NCBI RefSeq assembly: GCF_900078705.1
Contig: NZ_FKIF01000009.1
Span: 186,001 to 250,000, forward strand
Direction of reading: 5' to 3'
DNA length: 64,000 bases
Source: Bordetella ansorpii
Lineage (GTDB): Bacteria > Pseudomonadota > Gammaproteobacteria > Burkholderiales > Burkholderiaceae_B
Part shown: positions 16,611-25,940 of the stretch, piece by piece
How the letters are laid out: every line of letters begins with the position of its first letter
Numbering within the stretch: the first letter of the stretch is position 1
The notes under the pieces: generated by a model
The model's database searches: none
The model's input: only the letters and a program-made list of their open reading frames with translations
Told to the model about the DNA's origin: nothing
Translations under genes and position numbers: made by a program

Positions 16611-17621
16611 TCAGCCTTCGGCACGCACGCCGGTCGCCTTGACCAATTGCCGGTACTTCTCGGCTTCGGCGCGCACGAAGGCAGCGAATTCGGCGGGACT
16701 ATTCTGCCGCACCGTCGTGCCGTCGGCCTCGAAACGCTGGCGGACCGCCTGGTCCGCCAGGATGGCGTTGATCTCGCGGTTCAGCAGGTCCACCACCGGC
16801 TGCGGCGTGCGCGCCGGCGCGAAGAAACCGCCCCACAGGCTGAATGTGAAGCCCGGCGCCACGCTCTCGGCCACCGTGGGCACGTCGCGCAACGCAGGCA
16901 CGCGCTGCGGCGTGGACACCGCCAGCACGCGCAGCTTGCCCGCGCTGATGTGCGGCATGGCGGCCGACGCGCTGGAAAAGAAGCAATCCACGTGCGACCC
17001 CAGCAGGTCGGCCATGGCCTGGCCCGCGCCCTTGTACGGCACATGCACCATGCGCGTCTTGGTCGCCAGCCCCATGGCGGCGGCCGCCAGGTGGCCCGGC
17101 GTGGCCGTGCCCGACGAGGCATAGCTGATGGCGTCCGGCTTGGCGCGGGCCGCCTCGATCAGCGCCTCGATACCGGCGAAGGGAGAGGCGGCCGGCACCG
17201 CCAGCACCAGCGGCGAATCGCCCACCAGCGCCACCGGCATGAAATCCTTCTGCGGGTCATAGCCCAGATTGGGCATCACGAAGGCATTGACCACCATCTC
17301 GCCGGTCTGCCCCATCAACAGGTGATAACCGTCCGGCGTGGCGCGCACCACCAGGCGGGAACCCAGCGAGCCCGAGGCGCCCGGCCGGTTCTCGACCACG
17401 AAAGTCTGCTTCAGCCTGCTGCCCAGGCGTTCGCCCAGGATGCGGGCGAACACGTCGCCCTGGCCGCCCGGCGCATAAGGCACCGTGACGGTGACGGCGC
17501 GGGAAGGATAGGCGTCTTCGGCACGGGCCAGGCCGCTGAACAGCGTACCGGCGGCGGCGGCGGCGCCCGCGCCCAGCAGCAGGCGGCGGCGGGCGGTATC
17601 GGGATAAGGGGATGCTTGCAT
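16611..17621 (-). CDS. Bug/TctC-family periplasmic solute-binding protein (first)
   Basis: The 336-residue tripartite tricarboxylate transporter receptor has a twin-arginine-like signal (ARRRLLLGAG followed by an Ala-rich core, cleavage near GLARA). The family landmarks follow: YPSRAVTVTVPYAPGGQGD, VVENRPGASG, HVPYKGAGQA and the C-terminal LLNREINAIL. Such proteins capture small carboxylates in the periplasm. No tctA or tctB membrane genes are nearby, so it is an orphan receptor that must borrow a permease or act in sensing. GGAG precedes the ATG at 17621. A second Bug gene lies immediately upstream, separated by 26 bp. Confidence 0.93.
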   Translation of the reverse strand: MQASPYPDTARRRLLLGAGAAAAAGTLFSGLARAEDAYPSRAVTVTVPYAPGGQGDVFARILGERLGSRLKQTFVVENRPGASGSLGSRLVVRATPDGYHLLMGQTGEMVVNAFVMPNLGYDPQKDFMPVALVGDSPLVLAVPAASPFAGIEALIEAARAKPDAISYASSGTATPGHLAAAAMGLATKTRMVHVPYKGAGQAMADLLGSHVDCFFSSASAAMPHISAGKLRVLAVSTPQRVPALRDVPTVAESVAPGFTFSLWGGFFAPARTPQPVVDLLNREINAILADQAVRQRFEADGTTVRQNSPAEFAAFVRAEAEKYRQLVKATGVRAEG

Positions 17622-17647
17622 GCTGTCGTCTCCGTAGGTTCTTCGTG

Positions 17648-18628
17648 TCAGTTCAGGCTGAAACCCGACTGCTTGACCACGCCACGCCACAGCGTCATTT
17701 CGCTGGACAGCGTGCGGGCGAAATCGGCGGGCTTACCCGCGTACAGGTCGGCGCCCTCTTCCGTCAGCCGGCGGCGCACCAGTTCATCGCCCGCCGCGGC
17801 GTTCACGGCGGTGTTGAGCGTGTCGATGACGGCCTGCGGCGTGCCGGCCGGCGCCAGCACGCCCCACCACGTGCTGATGTCGAAACCGGGCACGCCCGCC
17901 TCGGCCATGGTCGGCGTATCGGGGAACAGGCGCGAACGCGCCTTGCTGGTCACGGCCAGCAGTTTCACGCGCTTGTCCTTCACCTGGCCCAGGATGGTCG
18001 GCACCGTGGCGAAGAACACCTGCACGCGGCCCGCCAGCAGGTCCACCGTGGCGGGACCGCTGCCCTTGTACGGCACGTGGGTCATGTCGACCTTGGCCTT
18101 CTGCTTGAAAAGCTCGCCGGACAGGTGGTTGATGCTGCCGGCGCCCGCCGAGCAGAAATTGATCTCGCCCGGCCTGCTGGCGGCCAGCTTGCGCAGTTCG
18201 TCCACGCTGTTGGCGCCCAGGTCCTTGTTGGTCACCACCAGCAGCGGGCCGCGTCCGATCAGCGCGATGGGCGCGAAGGATTTCTCCACGTCGTACTGCG
18301 TGGTGACTTCGGCCGCCGCGTTGGTCACGAAGGTGGACGTGGCGAACAGCAGCGTGTAGCCGTCGGGATCCGCGTGCGCCACCATGCCCGCGCCGATCGA
18401 GCCGCCGCCACCGCCGCGGTTCTCGACCACCACGGGCTGCTTCAGGCGTTCGCTGAGCGTTCGCGCCATGTCGCGCGCGATGCTGTCCGTACCGCCGCCG
18501 GCCGCGAACGGCACGATCAGCTTGACGGGCTTATCCGGATACTGGGCCCAGCCCAGCGCGGGCAGTGCCAGCGCGGCCGTGGCGGCGGCAGCCAGCAGGC
18601 CCCTGCGCGCGATGTTCAGCATGGTCAT
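17648..18628 (-). CDS. Bug/TctC-family periplasmic solute-binding protein (second)
   Basis: The 326-residue protein has a Sec-type signal (MTMLNIARRGLLAAAATAAL onward, cleavage near GWA before QYPDKP). It shares the fold landmarks of the downstream gene: YPDKPVKLIVPFAAGGGTD, VVENRGGGGG and HVPYKGSGPAT. The two products are clearly related but diverged, so the pair is not a recent duplication. AGGAG is well placed before the first ATG. The gene lies 55 bp downstream of the GntR regulator and probably heads the structural part of the operon. It is also an orphan receptor without linked tctAB. Confidence 0.93.
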   Translation of the reverse strand: MTMLNIARRGLLAAAATAALALPALGWAQYPDKPVKLIVPFAAGGGTDSIARDMARTLSERLKQPVVVENRGGGGGSIGAGMVAHADPDGYTLLFATSTFVTNAAAEVTTQYDVEKSFAPIALIGRGPLLVVTNKDLGANSVDELRKLAASRPGEINFCSAGAGSINHLSGELFKQKAKVDMTHVPYKGSGPATVDLLAGRVQVFFATVPTILGQVKDKRVKLLAVTSKARSRLFPDTPTMAEAGVPGFDISTWWGVLAPAGTPQAVIDTLNTAVNAAAGDELVRRRLTEEGADLYAGKPADFARTLSSEMTLWRGVVKQSGFSLN

Positions 18629-18683
18629 TCGTTGTCTCCTCGACGGCTTTGTGAATTTTTTAGATCGGGGCCTTTGTTCACCC

Positions 18684-19313
18684 CTAGCCTTGTCGCAGCA
18701 TCTTCAGCCTCTCCATCAATGCCTGATGGATGTGATGCCGCGCGGCTTTCGCGGCCCCCTCGGGGTCCCGCCTGCGGATGGCGGCGACGATGGCCGAATG
18801 CTCGCGCAGGGCGGCCTCGGCGCGCACGGGCGAGGCCAGCGTGCTGCGGCCCAGCAGATAAGTGGTGTCGGTCAGGGTGCGCAGCAGGCGCATCAGATAG
18901 CGGTTGTGCGCGGCGCTGTAGATGGCCTCGTGAAAGCGCAGGTTCTGTGCGACGGGATCATCGCCCCCTTCCATCAGGATGGCTTCCATGTTGAGGATCT
19001 CGGCCTCGGTGGCGTGATGCGCGGCCAGCGAGGCGGCGGTGGATTCCAGCGATTCGCGCATGGCGTACAGCTCGCCCACTTCCTGCTGGTCCATCTCGGC
19101 CACGACCAGGCCCCGGCCGGGCTCCTGCCGCAGCAGGCCCTCGTCCTGGATGCGCTTGAGCGCCTCGCGCACGGGCGTGCGCCCCAGGGTGAGCAGTTCG
19201 GCCACCTCCACTTCCCGCAGCCGCGCGCCCGGCGCGAAATCGCCGCCCAGGATGCGTCGCTTGATCTCGTTATAGGCGACGAAGGCCTGCGAATTGGCGT
19301 GCAGGATAGGCAT
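18684..19313 (-). CDS. GntR-family (FCD/FadR subgroup) transcriptional regulator
   Basis: The 209-residue protein has an N-terminal winged helix (about residues 12-78, with LREVEVAELLTLGRTPVREA and GRGLVV) and a C-terminal all-helical FCD ligand domain (about 85-205, LRFHEAIYSAAHNRYL). FCD regulators usually sense carboxylic acids, which fits the downstream Bug, dehydrogenase and amidohydrolase genes. I chose the ATG at 19313 (MPILHAN). The longer in-frame start at 19388 would run through the AT-rich promoter region. Its own promoter overlaps a GTAT-N8-ATAC symmetry, so autoregulation is likely. Confidence 0.88.
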   Translation of the reverse strand: MPILHANSQAFVAYNEIKRRILGGDFAPGARLREVEVAELLTLGRTPVREALKRIQDEGLLRQEPGRGLVVAEMDQQEVGELYAMRESLESTAASLAAHHATEAEILNMEAILMEGGDDPVAQNLRFHEAIYSAAHNRYLMRLLRTLTDTTYLLGRSTLASPVRAEAALREHSAIVAAIRRRDPEGAAKAARHHIHQALMERLKMLRQG

Positions 19314-19356
19314 GGAAGCAGTCTCCGCGGGCGTTTGGAACGCTGTTGTGTATTTA

Positions 19357-19373
19357 AGTATATTTTTGCATAC
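19357..19373 (-). promoter_or_regulatory. Candidate promoter and operator of the gntR-bug operon
   Basis: In a conspicuously AT-rich patch the minus strand reads TATACT (19357-19362, -10 like). It overlaps the inverted repeat GTAT-N8-ATAC (19358-19373). No strong -35 is seen. An operator covering the -10 box is the usual geometry for repression by a GntR protein encoded just downstream. Confidence 0.4.
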
Positions 19374-19452
19374 AAAAAAAAGAGGCACAAGTGTCGAGGA
19401 AAAATCGCTTGCAGCCCCCCGGGTTCGCGCAGGCCAATGCGACTCGCCCAGG

Positions 19453-19490
19453 CAAAAGCAAACGGCTACTGACGCCAGCCAGTAGCCGTT
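19453..19490 (-). terminator. Hairpin terminator at the end of the nuo operon
   Basis: On the minus strand an 11-bp perfect stem (19480-19490 with 19461-19471, arms AACGGCTACTG and its complement, 8-nt loop) is followed by TGCTTTTG. It lies 38 bp after the DUF2818 stop codon and before the gntR promoter region. It therefore probably closes the 15-kb nuo transcript. Confidence 0.7.
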
Positions 19491-19527
19491 GAGCCTGCCC
19501 CGTTCAGGGCATCAGTCCATCCTGCGT

Positions 19528-19857
19528 TCAGGCGACCGCAGGGCGCTTGCGGTTGAAAAGATACCGGTACACGAACCCGGGGTACGCCAACACCAGATAC
19601 AGGCACAGCGTGATGGCGTAGAACTCCCAGGTCTGCCCGAAGCGGTTGCCCAGCGCGCTCTCGAACGCGAAACCCAGGACGCCCACGATCAGGTAGGACA
19701 CCAGGACTTCGAGCAGGCGCAGCCAGAACGGCTTGACGGCGACCGCCCCACCCTGCTTCCAGGGCAGCACGGCGAACACGCGCTCGGTCAGGAACGGCAG
19801 ATTGGCGCTGACCAGGGCCAGCGCAATCAACAGCCAGACAGCGAGCGTCTGATTCAC
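19528..19857 (-). CDS. DUF2818 family membrane protein, distal gene of the nuo operon
   Basis: The 109-residue protein has three hydrophobic segments (about residues 5-24, 45-65 and 78-98) and a basic C-terminus (RYLFNRKRPAVA). It belongs to the DUF2818 family, which in beta-proteobacteria sits directly after nuoN. The gap to nuoN is 13 bp, so it is co-transcribed with complex I. A role in assembly or stability of the membrane arm is an attractive inference, but I know of no proof. Confidence 0.85.
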   Translation of the reverse strand: MNQTLAVWLLIALALVSANLPFLTERVFAVLPWKQGGAVAVKPFWLRLLEVLVSYLIVGVLGFAFESALGNRFGQTWEFYAITLCLYLVLAYPGFVYRYLFNRKRPAVA

Positions 19858-19870
19858 GCGCCTGCCCTTG

Positions 19871-21355
19871 CTACTGCAGCAGCGACGACTGGATGGCCTG
19901 CACGCACAGCGCCAGCAGGCCGCCGGGCAGGATGCCCAGCACCAGGATCAGCAGGCCGTTGACCGACATCAGGCCGCGATGCGCGCCCGAGGCCGTCACG
20001 GCAGCGGCTTCGGCAGCCGGTTCGTCGAAGTAGACGACCTTCACGACACGCAGGTAGTAGAAGGCGCCGATCAGCGAGAAGATCACGGCGACCACGGCCA
20101 GCGTGACGTGACCGGCCTGCACCAGCGCCTGCAGCACGGCCAGCTTGGCGTGGAAGCCCACCAGCGGGGGGATGCCCGCCAGCGAGAACATCAGCAGCAG
20201 CACGATGAAGGCGCGCCACGGGCTGCGCTGGTTCAGGCCCTTCAGGTCGTCGATCTGTTCGCACTCGAAGCCCTGGCGCGACATCAGCAGGATGATGCCG
20301 AAGCTGGCCAGCGTGGTCAGCACATACGTCAGCATGTAGAACAGCGAGGCGCCGTAGGCGCCGGCCGCGGCGCCCGGGCTGCCTTCGACCACGCCCGACA
20401 TCAGGCCCAGCAGCACGAAGCCCATGTGCGAGATCGTCGAGTAGGCCAGCATGCGCTTGAAGTTCGTCTGCATGATGGCCGTCAGGTTGCCGATGGCCAG
20501 CGACAGCACCGCCAGGATCGCCAGCATGGGCTGCCAGTCGGCCGCCAGGCCGTGCATGCCGTCGACCAGCAGGCGCAGCGTGATGGCGAAGGCCGCCAGC
20601 TTGGGCGCGCCGCCCAGGATCAGCGTGACCGCCGTGGGCGAACCCTGGTAGACGTCGGGCACCCACATGTGGAACGGCGCGGCGCCCAGCTTGAACGCCA
20701 GGCCGGCGACCAGGAACACGATGCCGAACACCAGCGGCATCTGCGCGGCGCGGCCCATCTGGATGGTGGCGGCGACCTCGGCCAGGTCCAGGTGGCCGGT
20801 GGCGCCGTACACCATGGACATGCCGTACAGCAGGAAGCCCGAAGCCAGCGCGCCCAGCACGAAGTACTTCATGGCGGCCTCGGTGGCCGTGGCGTCGTCG
20901 CGGCGCAGCGCGATCAGCGCGTACAGGGCCAGCGACATCAGTTCCAGGCCCAGGTAGATCGACAGCAGGTTGCCGGACGAGATCATCACCATCTGGCCCA
21001 GCAGGGCAAACAGCGTCAGCACGTACAGTTCGCCGCCGCGCATCATGTCGCGCGCCTGGGCGTACAGCCGGCCATAGACCAGGGTGACCGCCACCGCGAG
21101 GTACGAGGCGATCTTCAGCAGGTGCGACAGGGCGTCGGTGACGTACAGGCCATTGAAGGTCTTGCCCGCGACGCCGTTGTTCCACTGGACCAGCGACACC
21201 ACGGTCAGGACGCCCAGGGACAGCAGCGTCAGGACGAAGGTGGTCTTGCGCTCGGGATGCTTGCTGAAGACGTCGGCGATCAGGATCGCCAGCCCCATGA
21301 CCAGCAGCAGGATCTCGGGCAGCGCCAAGGCGAAATCGATGTGGGATTGCATCAT
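19871..21355 (-). CDS. nuoN: NADH-quinone oxidoreductase subunit N
   Basis: NuoN is one of the three antiporter-like proton-pumping subunits of complex I in the inner membrane. The 494-residue protein is made of about 14 hydrophobic helices. Recognisable blocks are [21 protein letters not shown], a conserved-Glu helix ([15 protein letters not shown]), [17 protein letters not shown] and [14 protein letters not shown]. The gene follows nuoM after 10 bp and is the last true complex I gene of the operon. DUF2818 comes 13 bp later. Confidence 0.95.
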   Translation of the reverse strand: MMQSHIDFALALPEILLLVMGLAILIADVFSKHPERKTTFVLTLLSLGVLTVVSLVQWNNGVAGKTFNGLYVTDALSHLLKIASYLAVAVTLVYGRLYAQARDMMRGGELYVLTLFALLGQMVMISSGNLLSIYLGLELMSLALYALIALRRDDATATEAAMKYFVLGALASGFLLYGMSMVYGATGHLDLAEVAATIQMGRAAQMPLVFGIVFLVAGLAFKLGAAPFHMWVPDVYQGSPTAVTLILGGAPKLAAFAITLRLLVDGMHGLAADWQPMLAILAVLSLAIGNLTAIMQTNFKRMLAYSTISHMGFVLLGLMSGVVEGSPGAAAGAYGASLFYMLTYVLTTLASFGIILLMSRQGFECEQIDDLKGLNQRSPWRAFIVLLLMFSLAGIPPLVGFHAKLAVLQALVQAGHVTLAVVAVIFSLIGAFYYLRVVKVVYFDEPAAEAAAVTASGAHRGLMSVNGLLILVLGILPGGLLALCVQAIQSSLLQ

Positions 21356-21365
21356 TGTCTAGGTC

Positions 21366-22853
21366 TTACAGTTTCGAGACGGACACGTGTTGCAGCAGGG
21401 CCTCCACCGACACGTGCATGACGTCGGTGAAGGGCTTGGGATAGATGCCCATGTACAACACGGCGATCGCCATGACGCCGAGAAGCAGGAACTCGCGGGT
21501 GTTGATGTCGGTCAGCTCGCGCACGTGGTCGTTGGCGATGTCGCCAAAGGCCACGCGCTTGACCATCCACAGCGAGTACGACGCGCCCAGGATCAGCGCG
21601 GTGGCGGCCAGCAGGCCGATCCAGAAGTTGTGCTCGACCGCGCCCATGATGACCATGAACTCGCCGACGAAACCGCTGGTGGCCGGCAGGCCGCTGTTGG
21701 CCATCGAGAACAGCACGAAGAAGGTGACGAAGCGCGGCATCACGTTCACCACGCCGCCGTAGTCGGCGATGCGGCGCGAGTGCATGCGGTCGTACAGCAC
21801 GCCGATGCACAGGAACATGGCGCCCGACACGAAACCGTGCGAGACCATCTGGACGATGGCGCCCTCGATGCCGGCCGTATTGAAGATGAAGAAGCCCAGG
21901 GTGACGAAGCCCATGTGCGCCACGGACGAATACGCCACCAGCTTCTTCATGTCTTCCTGGACGATCGCCACCAGGCCGATGTAGATCACCGCGATCAGCG
22001 ACAGCGTGATCATCAGGCCGGCCAGGCTGTGCGAGGCGTCAGGCGCGATCGGCAGCGAGAAGCGCAGGAAGCCATAGGCGCCCAGCTTCAGCATGATCGC
22101 GGCCAGCACCACCGACCCGCCGGTGGGCGCCTCGACGTGGGCGTCCGGCAGCCAGGTGTGCACCGGCCACATCGGCACCTTCACCGCGAATGCCGCCAGC
22201 AGCGCCACGAAGATCAGCACCTGCGGCGTGTAGCCCAGCTTGGTCTGTTGCCACGTCAGGATGTCGAACGAGCCCCCCGAGGCATGCCACAGGTAGATGA
22301 ACGCAATCAGGGTCAGCAGCGAACCCATCAGCGTGTACAGGAAGAACTTGAACGCCGCGTAGACTCGGTTGGGTCCGCCCCACACCCCCACGATGATGTA
22401 CATCGGGATCAGCGTGGCTTCGAAGAACACGTAGAACAGCAGGCCGTCCAGCGCGGCGAACACGCCGATCATCAGGCCCGACAGGATCAGGAACGCGGCC
22501 ATGTACTGGGCCACGCGGTTCGTGATGACCTCCCAGCCCGCCACCACCACGATGATGGTGATGAAGGCGGTCAGCAGCACGAACCACAGCGAGATGCCGT
22601 CCACGCCCAGGTGGTAGTTGACGTTGAACGTCGAGATCCAGGGAGCCATCTCGACGAACTGCATCGCCGGGGTGGTGGTGTCGAAACCGGTGTACAGCGG
22701 GATGGTGACCAGGAATCCGATCACGGCGCCAAGCAGCGACAGCTTGCGCGCCAGACCAGGATTCTCGTCGCGACCCAGCGCCAGCACCAGCAGACCGAAT
22801 ACGATCGGAACGAAGATCGCAAGCGTAAGCCAGGGAAAGTTGTTGGATGCCAT
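21366..22853 (-). CDS. nuoM: NADH-quinone oxidoreductase subunit M
   Basis: NuoM is a proton-pumping antiporter-like subunit of complex I. The 495-residue reading from MASNNFPWLT fits the family. The conserved blocks are FFEATLIPMYIIVGVWGG with the key Glu, FAVKVPMWPVHTWLPDAHVE with the channel lysine, and VAYSSVAHMGFVTLG. In-frame ATGs at 22865 and 22868 would overlap the end of nuoL; 22853 is preferred because it leaves 11 bp between the genes, like the neighbouring junctions. Neither option has a strong ribosome site. Confidence 0.95.
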   Translation of the reverse strand: MASNNFPWLTLAIFVPIVFGLLVLALGRDENPGLARKLSLLGAVIGFLVTIPLYTGFDTTTPAMQFVEMAPWISTFNVNYHLGVDGISLWFVLLTAFITIIVVVAGWEVITNRVAQYMAAFLILSGLMIGVFAALDGLLFYVFFEATLIPMYIIVGVWGGPNRVYAAFKFFLYTLMGSLLTLIAFIYLWHASGGSFDILTWQQTKLGYTPQVLIFVALLAAFAVKVPMWPVHTWLPDAHVEAPTGGSVVLAAIMLKLGAYGFLRFSLPIAPDASHSLAGLMITLSLIAVIYIGLVAIVQEDMKKLVAYSSVAHMGFVTLGFFIFNTAGIEGAIVQMVSHGFVSGAMFLCIGVLYDRMHSRRIADYGGVVNVMPRFVTFFVLFSMANSGLPATSGFVGEFMVIMGAVEHNFWIGLLAATALILGASYSLWMVKRVAFGDIANDHVRELTDINTREFLLLGVMAIAVLYMGIYPKPFTDVMHVSVEALLQHVSVSKL

Positions 22854-22864
22854 GTCGCTTGCCA

Positions 22865-24940
22865 TCATTGGGGAATCAGCACAAAGAAAGTCACCAGCGC
22901 CATGATGCCGATGATCATCGCGAACGCGTAGTGATAGATGAAGCCGGATTGCAGGTGGCGGCTGACGGCGGCCACCCAGCCGACCAGCTTGGCGCTGCCG
23001 TTGACCAGCACGCCGTCGATCAGGCCGCGATCGCCGGTCTGCCACAGGCCGCGGCCCAGGCAGCGCGCGCCACGGGCGATGACCTGCTCGTTGATCCAGT
23101 CGATGAAGTACTTGTTCTCGAGGATGCGGATCACGCCCGACAGGCTGGCGTGGACCTTGGCCGGCACCTTCGGGTTGATCAGGTAGCAGTACCACGCCAC
23201 CACGGCGCCCGCCACCACCAGCCAGAACGGCACGGTGACGAAGGCGTGCGTGCCGAAGGCCACCCAGCCGTGCCACTCTTCGTGCAGTTCGTGCATCGCG
23301 GGATGCTGCGGCAGCACGGTGATGACGCCGTCGAAGAACTTGCCGAACAGCATCGGATCGACCACCCAGGCGCCGATGATGACCGACGGGATCGCCAGCA
23401 GCAGCAGCGGCAGCGTGACCACCCAGGGCGACTCGTGCGGCTTGCCGCCGTGATGGCCATGGCCGTGGTCGTCATGGCCGTGCGCGTCGTGGCCGTGGGC
23501 ATGGTCGTCGTGGCCGTGCGCGTCATGGCCGTGGCCGTGGCCGTCGGTCGGGAAGCGCTCCTTGCCGTGGAAGACCAGGAAATACAGGCGGAACGAATAC
23601 AGCGAGGTGACGAACACGCCGATCAGCGTGGCGTAGTAGGCGAAGCCCGCGCCCCACACGTCGGCCGCGCCCGCCGCTTCGATGATGTGTTCCTTCGAGT
23701 AGAAGCCCGAGAAGAACGGGGTGCCGACCAGCGCCAGCGTGCCCAGCAGGAAGGTGATCCAGGTGATGGGCATGTACTTGCGCAGGCCGCCCATGTTGCG
23801 GATGTCCTGGTCGTGGTGCATGCCCATGATGACCGAACCCGCGCCCAGGAACAGCAGCGCCTTGAAGAAGGCGTGGGTCATCAGGTGGAAGATCGCCACC
23901 GAATAGGCCGAGGCGCCCAGCGCGACGGTCATGTAGCCCAGCTGCGACAGCGTGGAGTACGCGACCACGCGCTTGATGTCGTTCTGGATGATGCCCAGGA
24001 TGCCCAGGAACAGCGCGCCGATGGCGCCGATCACGATGACGAACGACAGCGCGGTGTCCGACAGTTCGAACAGCGGCGAGAAGCGGGCCACCATGAAGAT
24101 GCCGGCCGTCACCATGGTGGCGGCGTGGATCAGCGCCGAGATCGGCGTGGGGCCTTCCATCGAGTCGGGCAGCCAGGCGTGCAGCGGAACCTGGGCCGAC
24201 TTGCCCATGGCGCCGATGAACAGGCAGATGCAGGCGACGGTGACCAGGTTCCAGTCGGTGCCCGGCATCGTTTCGCCCGCCAGGCGCGTGGCCTGGCCGA
24301 ACACATCGCCGTAGTGCATGGAGCCGACCGCCGCGAACAGCAGGCCGATGCCCAGCACGAAGCCGAAGTCGCCCACGCGGTTGATCAGGAACGCCTTCAT
24401 GTTGGCGAAGATCGCCGTCGGACGCGTGTACCAGAAGCCGATCAGCAGGTAGGACACCAGGCCGACCGCTTCCCAGCCGAAGAACAGCTGGACCATGTTG
24501 TTGGACATGACCAGCATCAGCATCGAGAACGTGAACAGCGAGATGTACGCGAAGAAACGCTGGTAGCCGGGATCGTCGGCCATGTAGCCAATGGTGTAGA
24601 TGTGCACCATCAGCGACACGGACGTGACCACGACCATCATCATGGCCGACAGCGGATCGATCAGGAAGCCGATGGACAGCGACGTCTTGCCGATCAGGCT
24701 CCAGGTGTAGACGTTGCCGTCGAAGCGCAGGCCGTTGAGCACGTCGCCCAGCACGACCACCGAACCGATGGCCGAGATGAGCACGCCCAGGATGGTGATG
24801 ATGTGTGCGCCGCGGCGGCCGATAAGGGGTTGGCCAACCCGACCCAGGAAGCCGGTGCCGAACAGGCCCGCGAGGATGGCGCCGGCCAGGGGGGCCAGCG
24901 CGATCAGCAGGTAGAGATTGGGGGAGGCAGTGGTAGACAT
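22865..24940 (-). CDS. nuoL: NADH-quinone oxidoreductase subunit L, with a histidine-rich insert
   Basis: NuoL is the distal proton-pumping subunit of complex I and carries the long lateral helix. The 691-residue protein has the canonical blocks FFGWEAVGLVSYLLIGFW, KSAQVPLHAWLPDSMEGPTP and AYSTLSQLGYM. Unusual is a soluble loop at residues 467-497 with 14 histidines in 31 positions, built from H-G-H-D and D-A-H units and encoded by degenerate tandem repeats at 23450-23542. The loop follows the last conserved antiporter helices (RLYFLVFHGKERFPTDG). nuoM starts 11 bp after the stop codon. Confidence 0.96.
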   Translation of the reverse strand: MSTTASPNLYLLIALAPLAGAILAGLFGTGFLGRVGQPLIGRRGAHIITILGVLISAIGSVVVLGDVLNGLRFDGNVYTWSLIGKTSLSIGFLIDPLSAMMMVVVTSVSLMVHIYTIGYMADDPGYQRFFAYISLFTFSMLMLVMSNNMVQLFFGWEAVGLVSYLLIGFWYTRPTAIFANMKAFLINRVGDFGFVLGIGLLFAAVGSMHYGDVFGQATRLAGETMPGTDWNLVTVACICLFIGAMGKSAQVPLHAWLPDSMEGPTPISALIHAATMVTAGIFMVARFSPLFELSDTALSFVIVIGAIGALFLGILGIIQNDIKRVVAYSTLSQLGYMTVALGASAYSVAIFHLMTHAFFKALLFLGAGSVIMGMHHDQDIRNMGGLRKYMPITWITFLLGTLALVGTPFFSGFYSKEHIIEAAGAADVWGAGFAYYATLIGVFVTSLYSFRLYFLVFHGKERFPTDGHGHGHDAHGHDDHAHGHDAHGHDDHGHGHHGGKPHESPWVVTLPLLLLAIPSVIIGAWVVDPMLFGKFFDGVITVLPQHPAMHELHEEWHGWVAFGTHAFVTVPFWLVVAGAVVAWYCYLINPKVPAKVHASLSGVIRILENKYFIDWINEQVIARGARCLGRGLWQTGDRGLIDGVLVNGSAKLVGWVAAVSRHLQSGFIYHYAFAMIIGIMALVTFFVLIPQ

Positions 24941-24957
24941 TTTCTTCCGTTATCCCA

Positions 24958-25266
24958 TCAGCCCTTCAGGCGATCGAGGTCTTCGACGTTGATCGTGCTC
25001 AGGTTGCGGAACAGCAGCACCAGGATCGCCAGGCCGATGGCGGCCTCGGCGGCCGCCACGGTCAGGATGAAGAACACGAACACCTGGCCGGCGGCGTCGC
25101 CGGACCACGTGGAGAACGCCACGAAGTTCATGTTGACGGCCAGCAGCATCAGCTCGACGGACATCAGCAGGATGATCAGGTTGCGGCGGTTCAGGAAGAT
25201 GCCGAAGATGCCGATGGCGAACAGGATCGCCCCCAGGATCAGGAAGTGGGCCAGCGTCAACGTCAT
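24958..25266 (-). CDS. nuoK: NADH-quinone oxidoreductase subunit K
   Basis: NuoK is the small three-helix subunit of the complex I membrane arm with buried glutamates. The 102-residue protein has the landmarks [39 protein letters not shown] (conserved Glu) and [19 protein letters not shown] (second conserved Glu). Its ATG overlaps the nuoJ stop codon by 4 bp (ATGA), so translation is coupled. Confidence 0.95.
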   Translation of the reverse strand: MTLTLAHFLILGAILFAIGIFGIFLNRRNLIILLMSVELMLLAVNMNFVAFSTWSGDAAGQVFVFFILTVAAAEAAIGLAILVLLFRNLSTINVEDLDRLKG

Positions 25267-25922
25267 TGCTTATCTCCTTGTGCAGCGCCGGCGGCAGCAG
25301 CGTCGGCTGCGGCAGTGGCCTCGGCAGCGCGTTCGCGCTGGGGCTGCATCTTCACCATGCGGAAGCGGTCCTTGGCGCGCACTCGGACCGCGGCGGCGGG
25401 ATCGTTGTACTTGACGTCGCGGCGGCCGCGCAGGGTCAGCGCGATCGCGGCGATCATGCCCACCAGCAGCAACGCGGCGCCGACCTCGACCGCGTACACA
25501 TATTGCGTGTACATGATCTCGCCCAGCGCGCGGGCGTTGTTGTAATCCGGGGCGGTGGCGGCCTGCGGACCGGCGCCGTGCCAGGTGGTGCCCAGCACGA
25601 AGGCCATTTCCAGCACCATGATGCCGCCGACGATCAGGCCCATGGGCAGATACGTCTTCAGGCCCCGGCGCAGGTGGTCGACACGGATGTCGAGCATCAT
25701 CACCACGAACAGGAACAGCACCATCACGGCGCCTACGTAGACCAGCACCAGCAGCAGCGCCAGGAACTCGGCGCCCAGCAGCATCCAGATCATCGCGGCA
25801 TTGGCGAAGGCCAGGATCAGGTGCATCACGGCGGTGACCGGGCTGCGGGCGGTGATGACGCGGAACGCGGCGATCACCAGGACTGCGGCCAGGATGTAGA
25901 ACAGGACAGAAGTGAAAGTCAT
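25263..25922 (-). CDS. nuoJ: NADH-quinone oxidoreductase subunit J
   Basis: NuoJ is a membrane subunit of complex I next to the quinone site. The 219-residue protein has five hydrophobic helices. The signature is [20 protein letters not shown], containing the [12 protein letters not shown] pi-bulge helix. An Ala-rich, charged C-terminal tail of about 45 residues (after [12 protein letters not shown]) is hydrophilic and longer than in E. coli. The gene overlaps nuoK by 4 bp and follows nuoI after 18 bp. Confidence 0.95.
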   Translation of the reverse strand: MTFTSVLFYILAAVLVIAAFRVITARSPVTAVMHLILAFANAAMIWMLLGAEFLALLLVLVYVGAVMVLFLFVVMMLDIRVDHLRRGLKTYLPMGLIVGGIMVLEMAFVLGTTWHGAGPQAATAPDYNNARALGEIMYTQYVYAVEVGAALLLVGMIAAIALTLRGRRDVKYNDPAAAVRVRAKDRFRMVKMQPQRERAAEATAAADAAAAGAAQGDKQ

Positions 25923-25940
25923 GGAATCAGGCCCTGGCGA

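Noticed and set aside
23450-23542. Short tandem repeats that might be read as a minisatellite or CRISPR-like array
   Set aside because: They lie in frame within nuoL and encode a His/Asp/Gly loop; there are no unique spacers.
21387-25414. Plus-strand open frames of 500-850 codons opposite nuoJ-nuoM
   Set aside because: They are low-complexity Gln/His/Asp/Arg translations, the complement of membrane-protein codons. No family motif is present.
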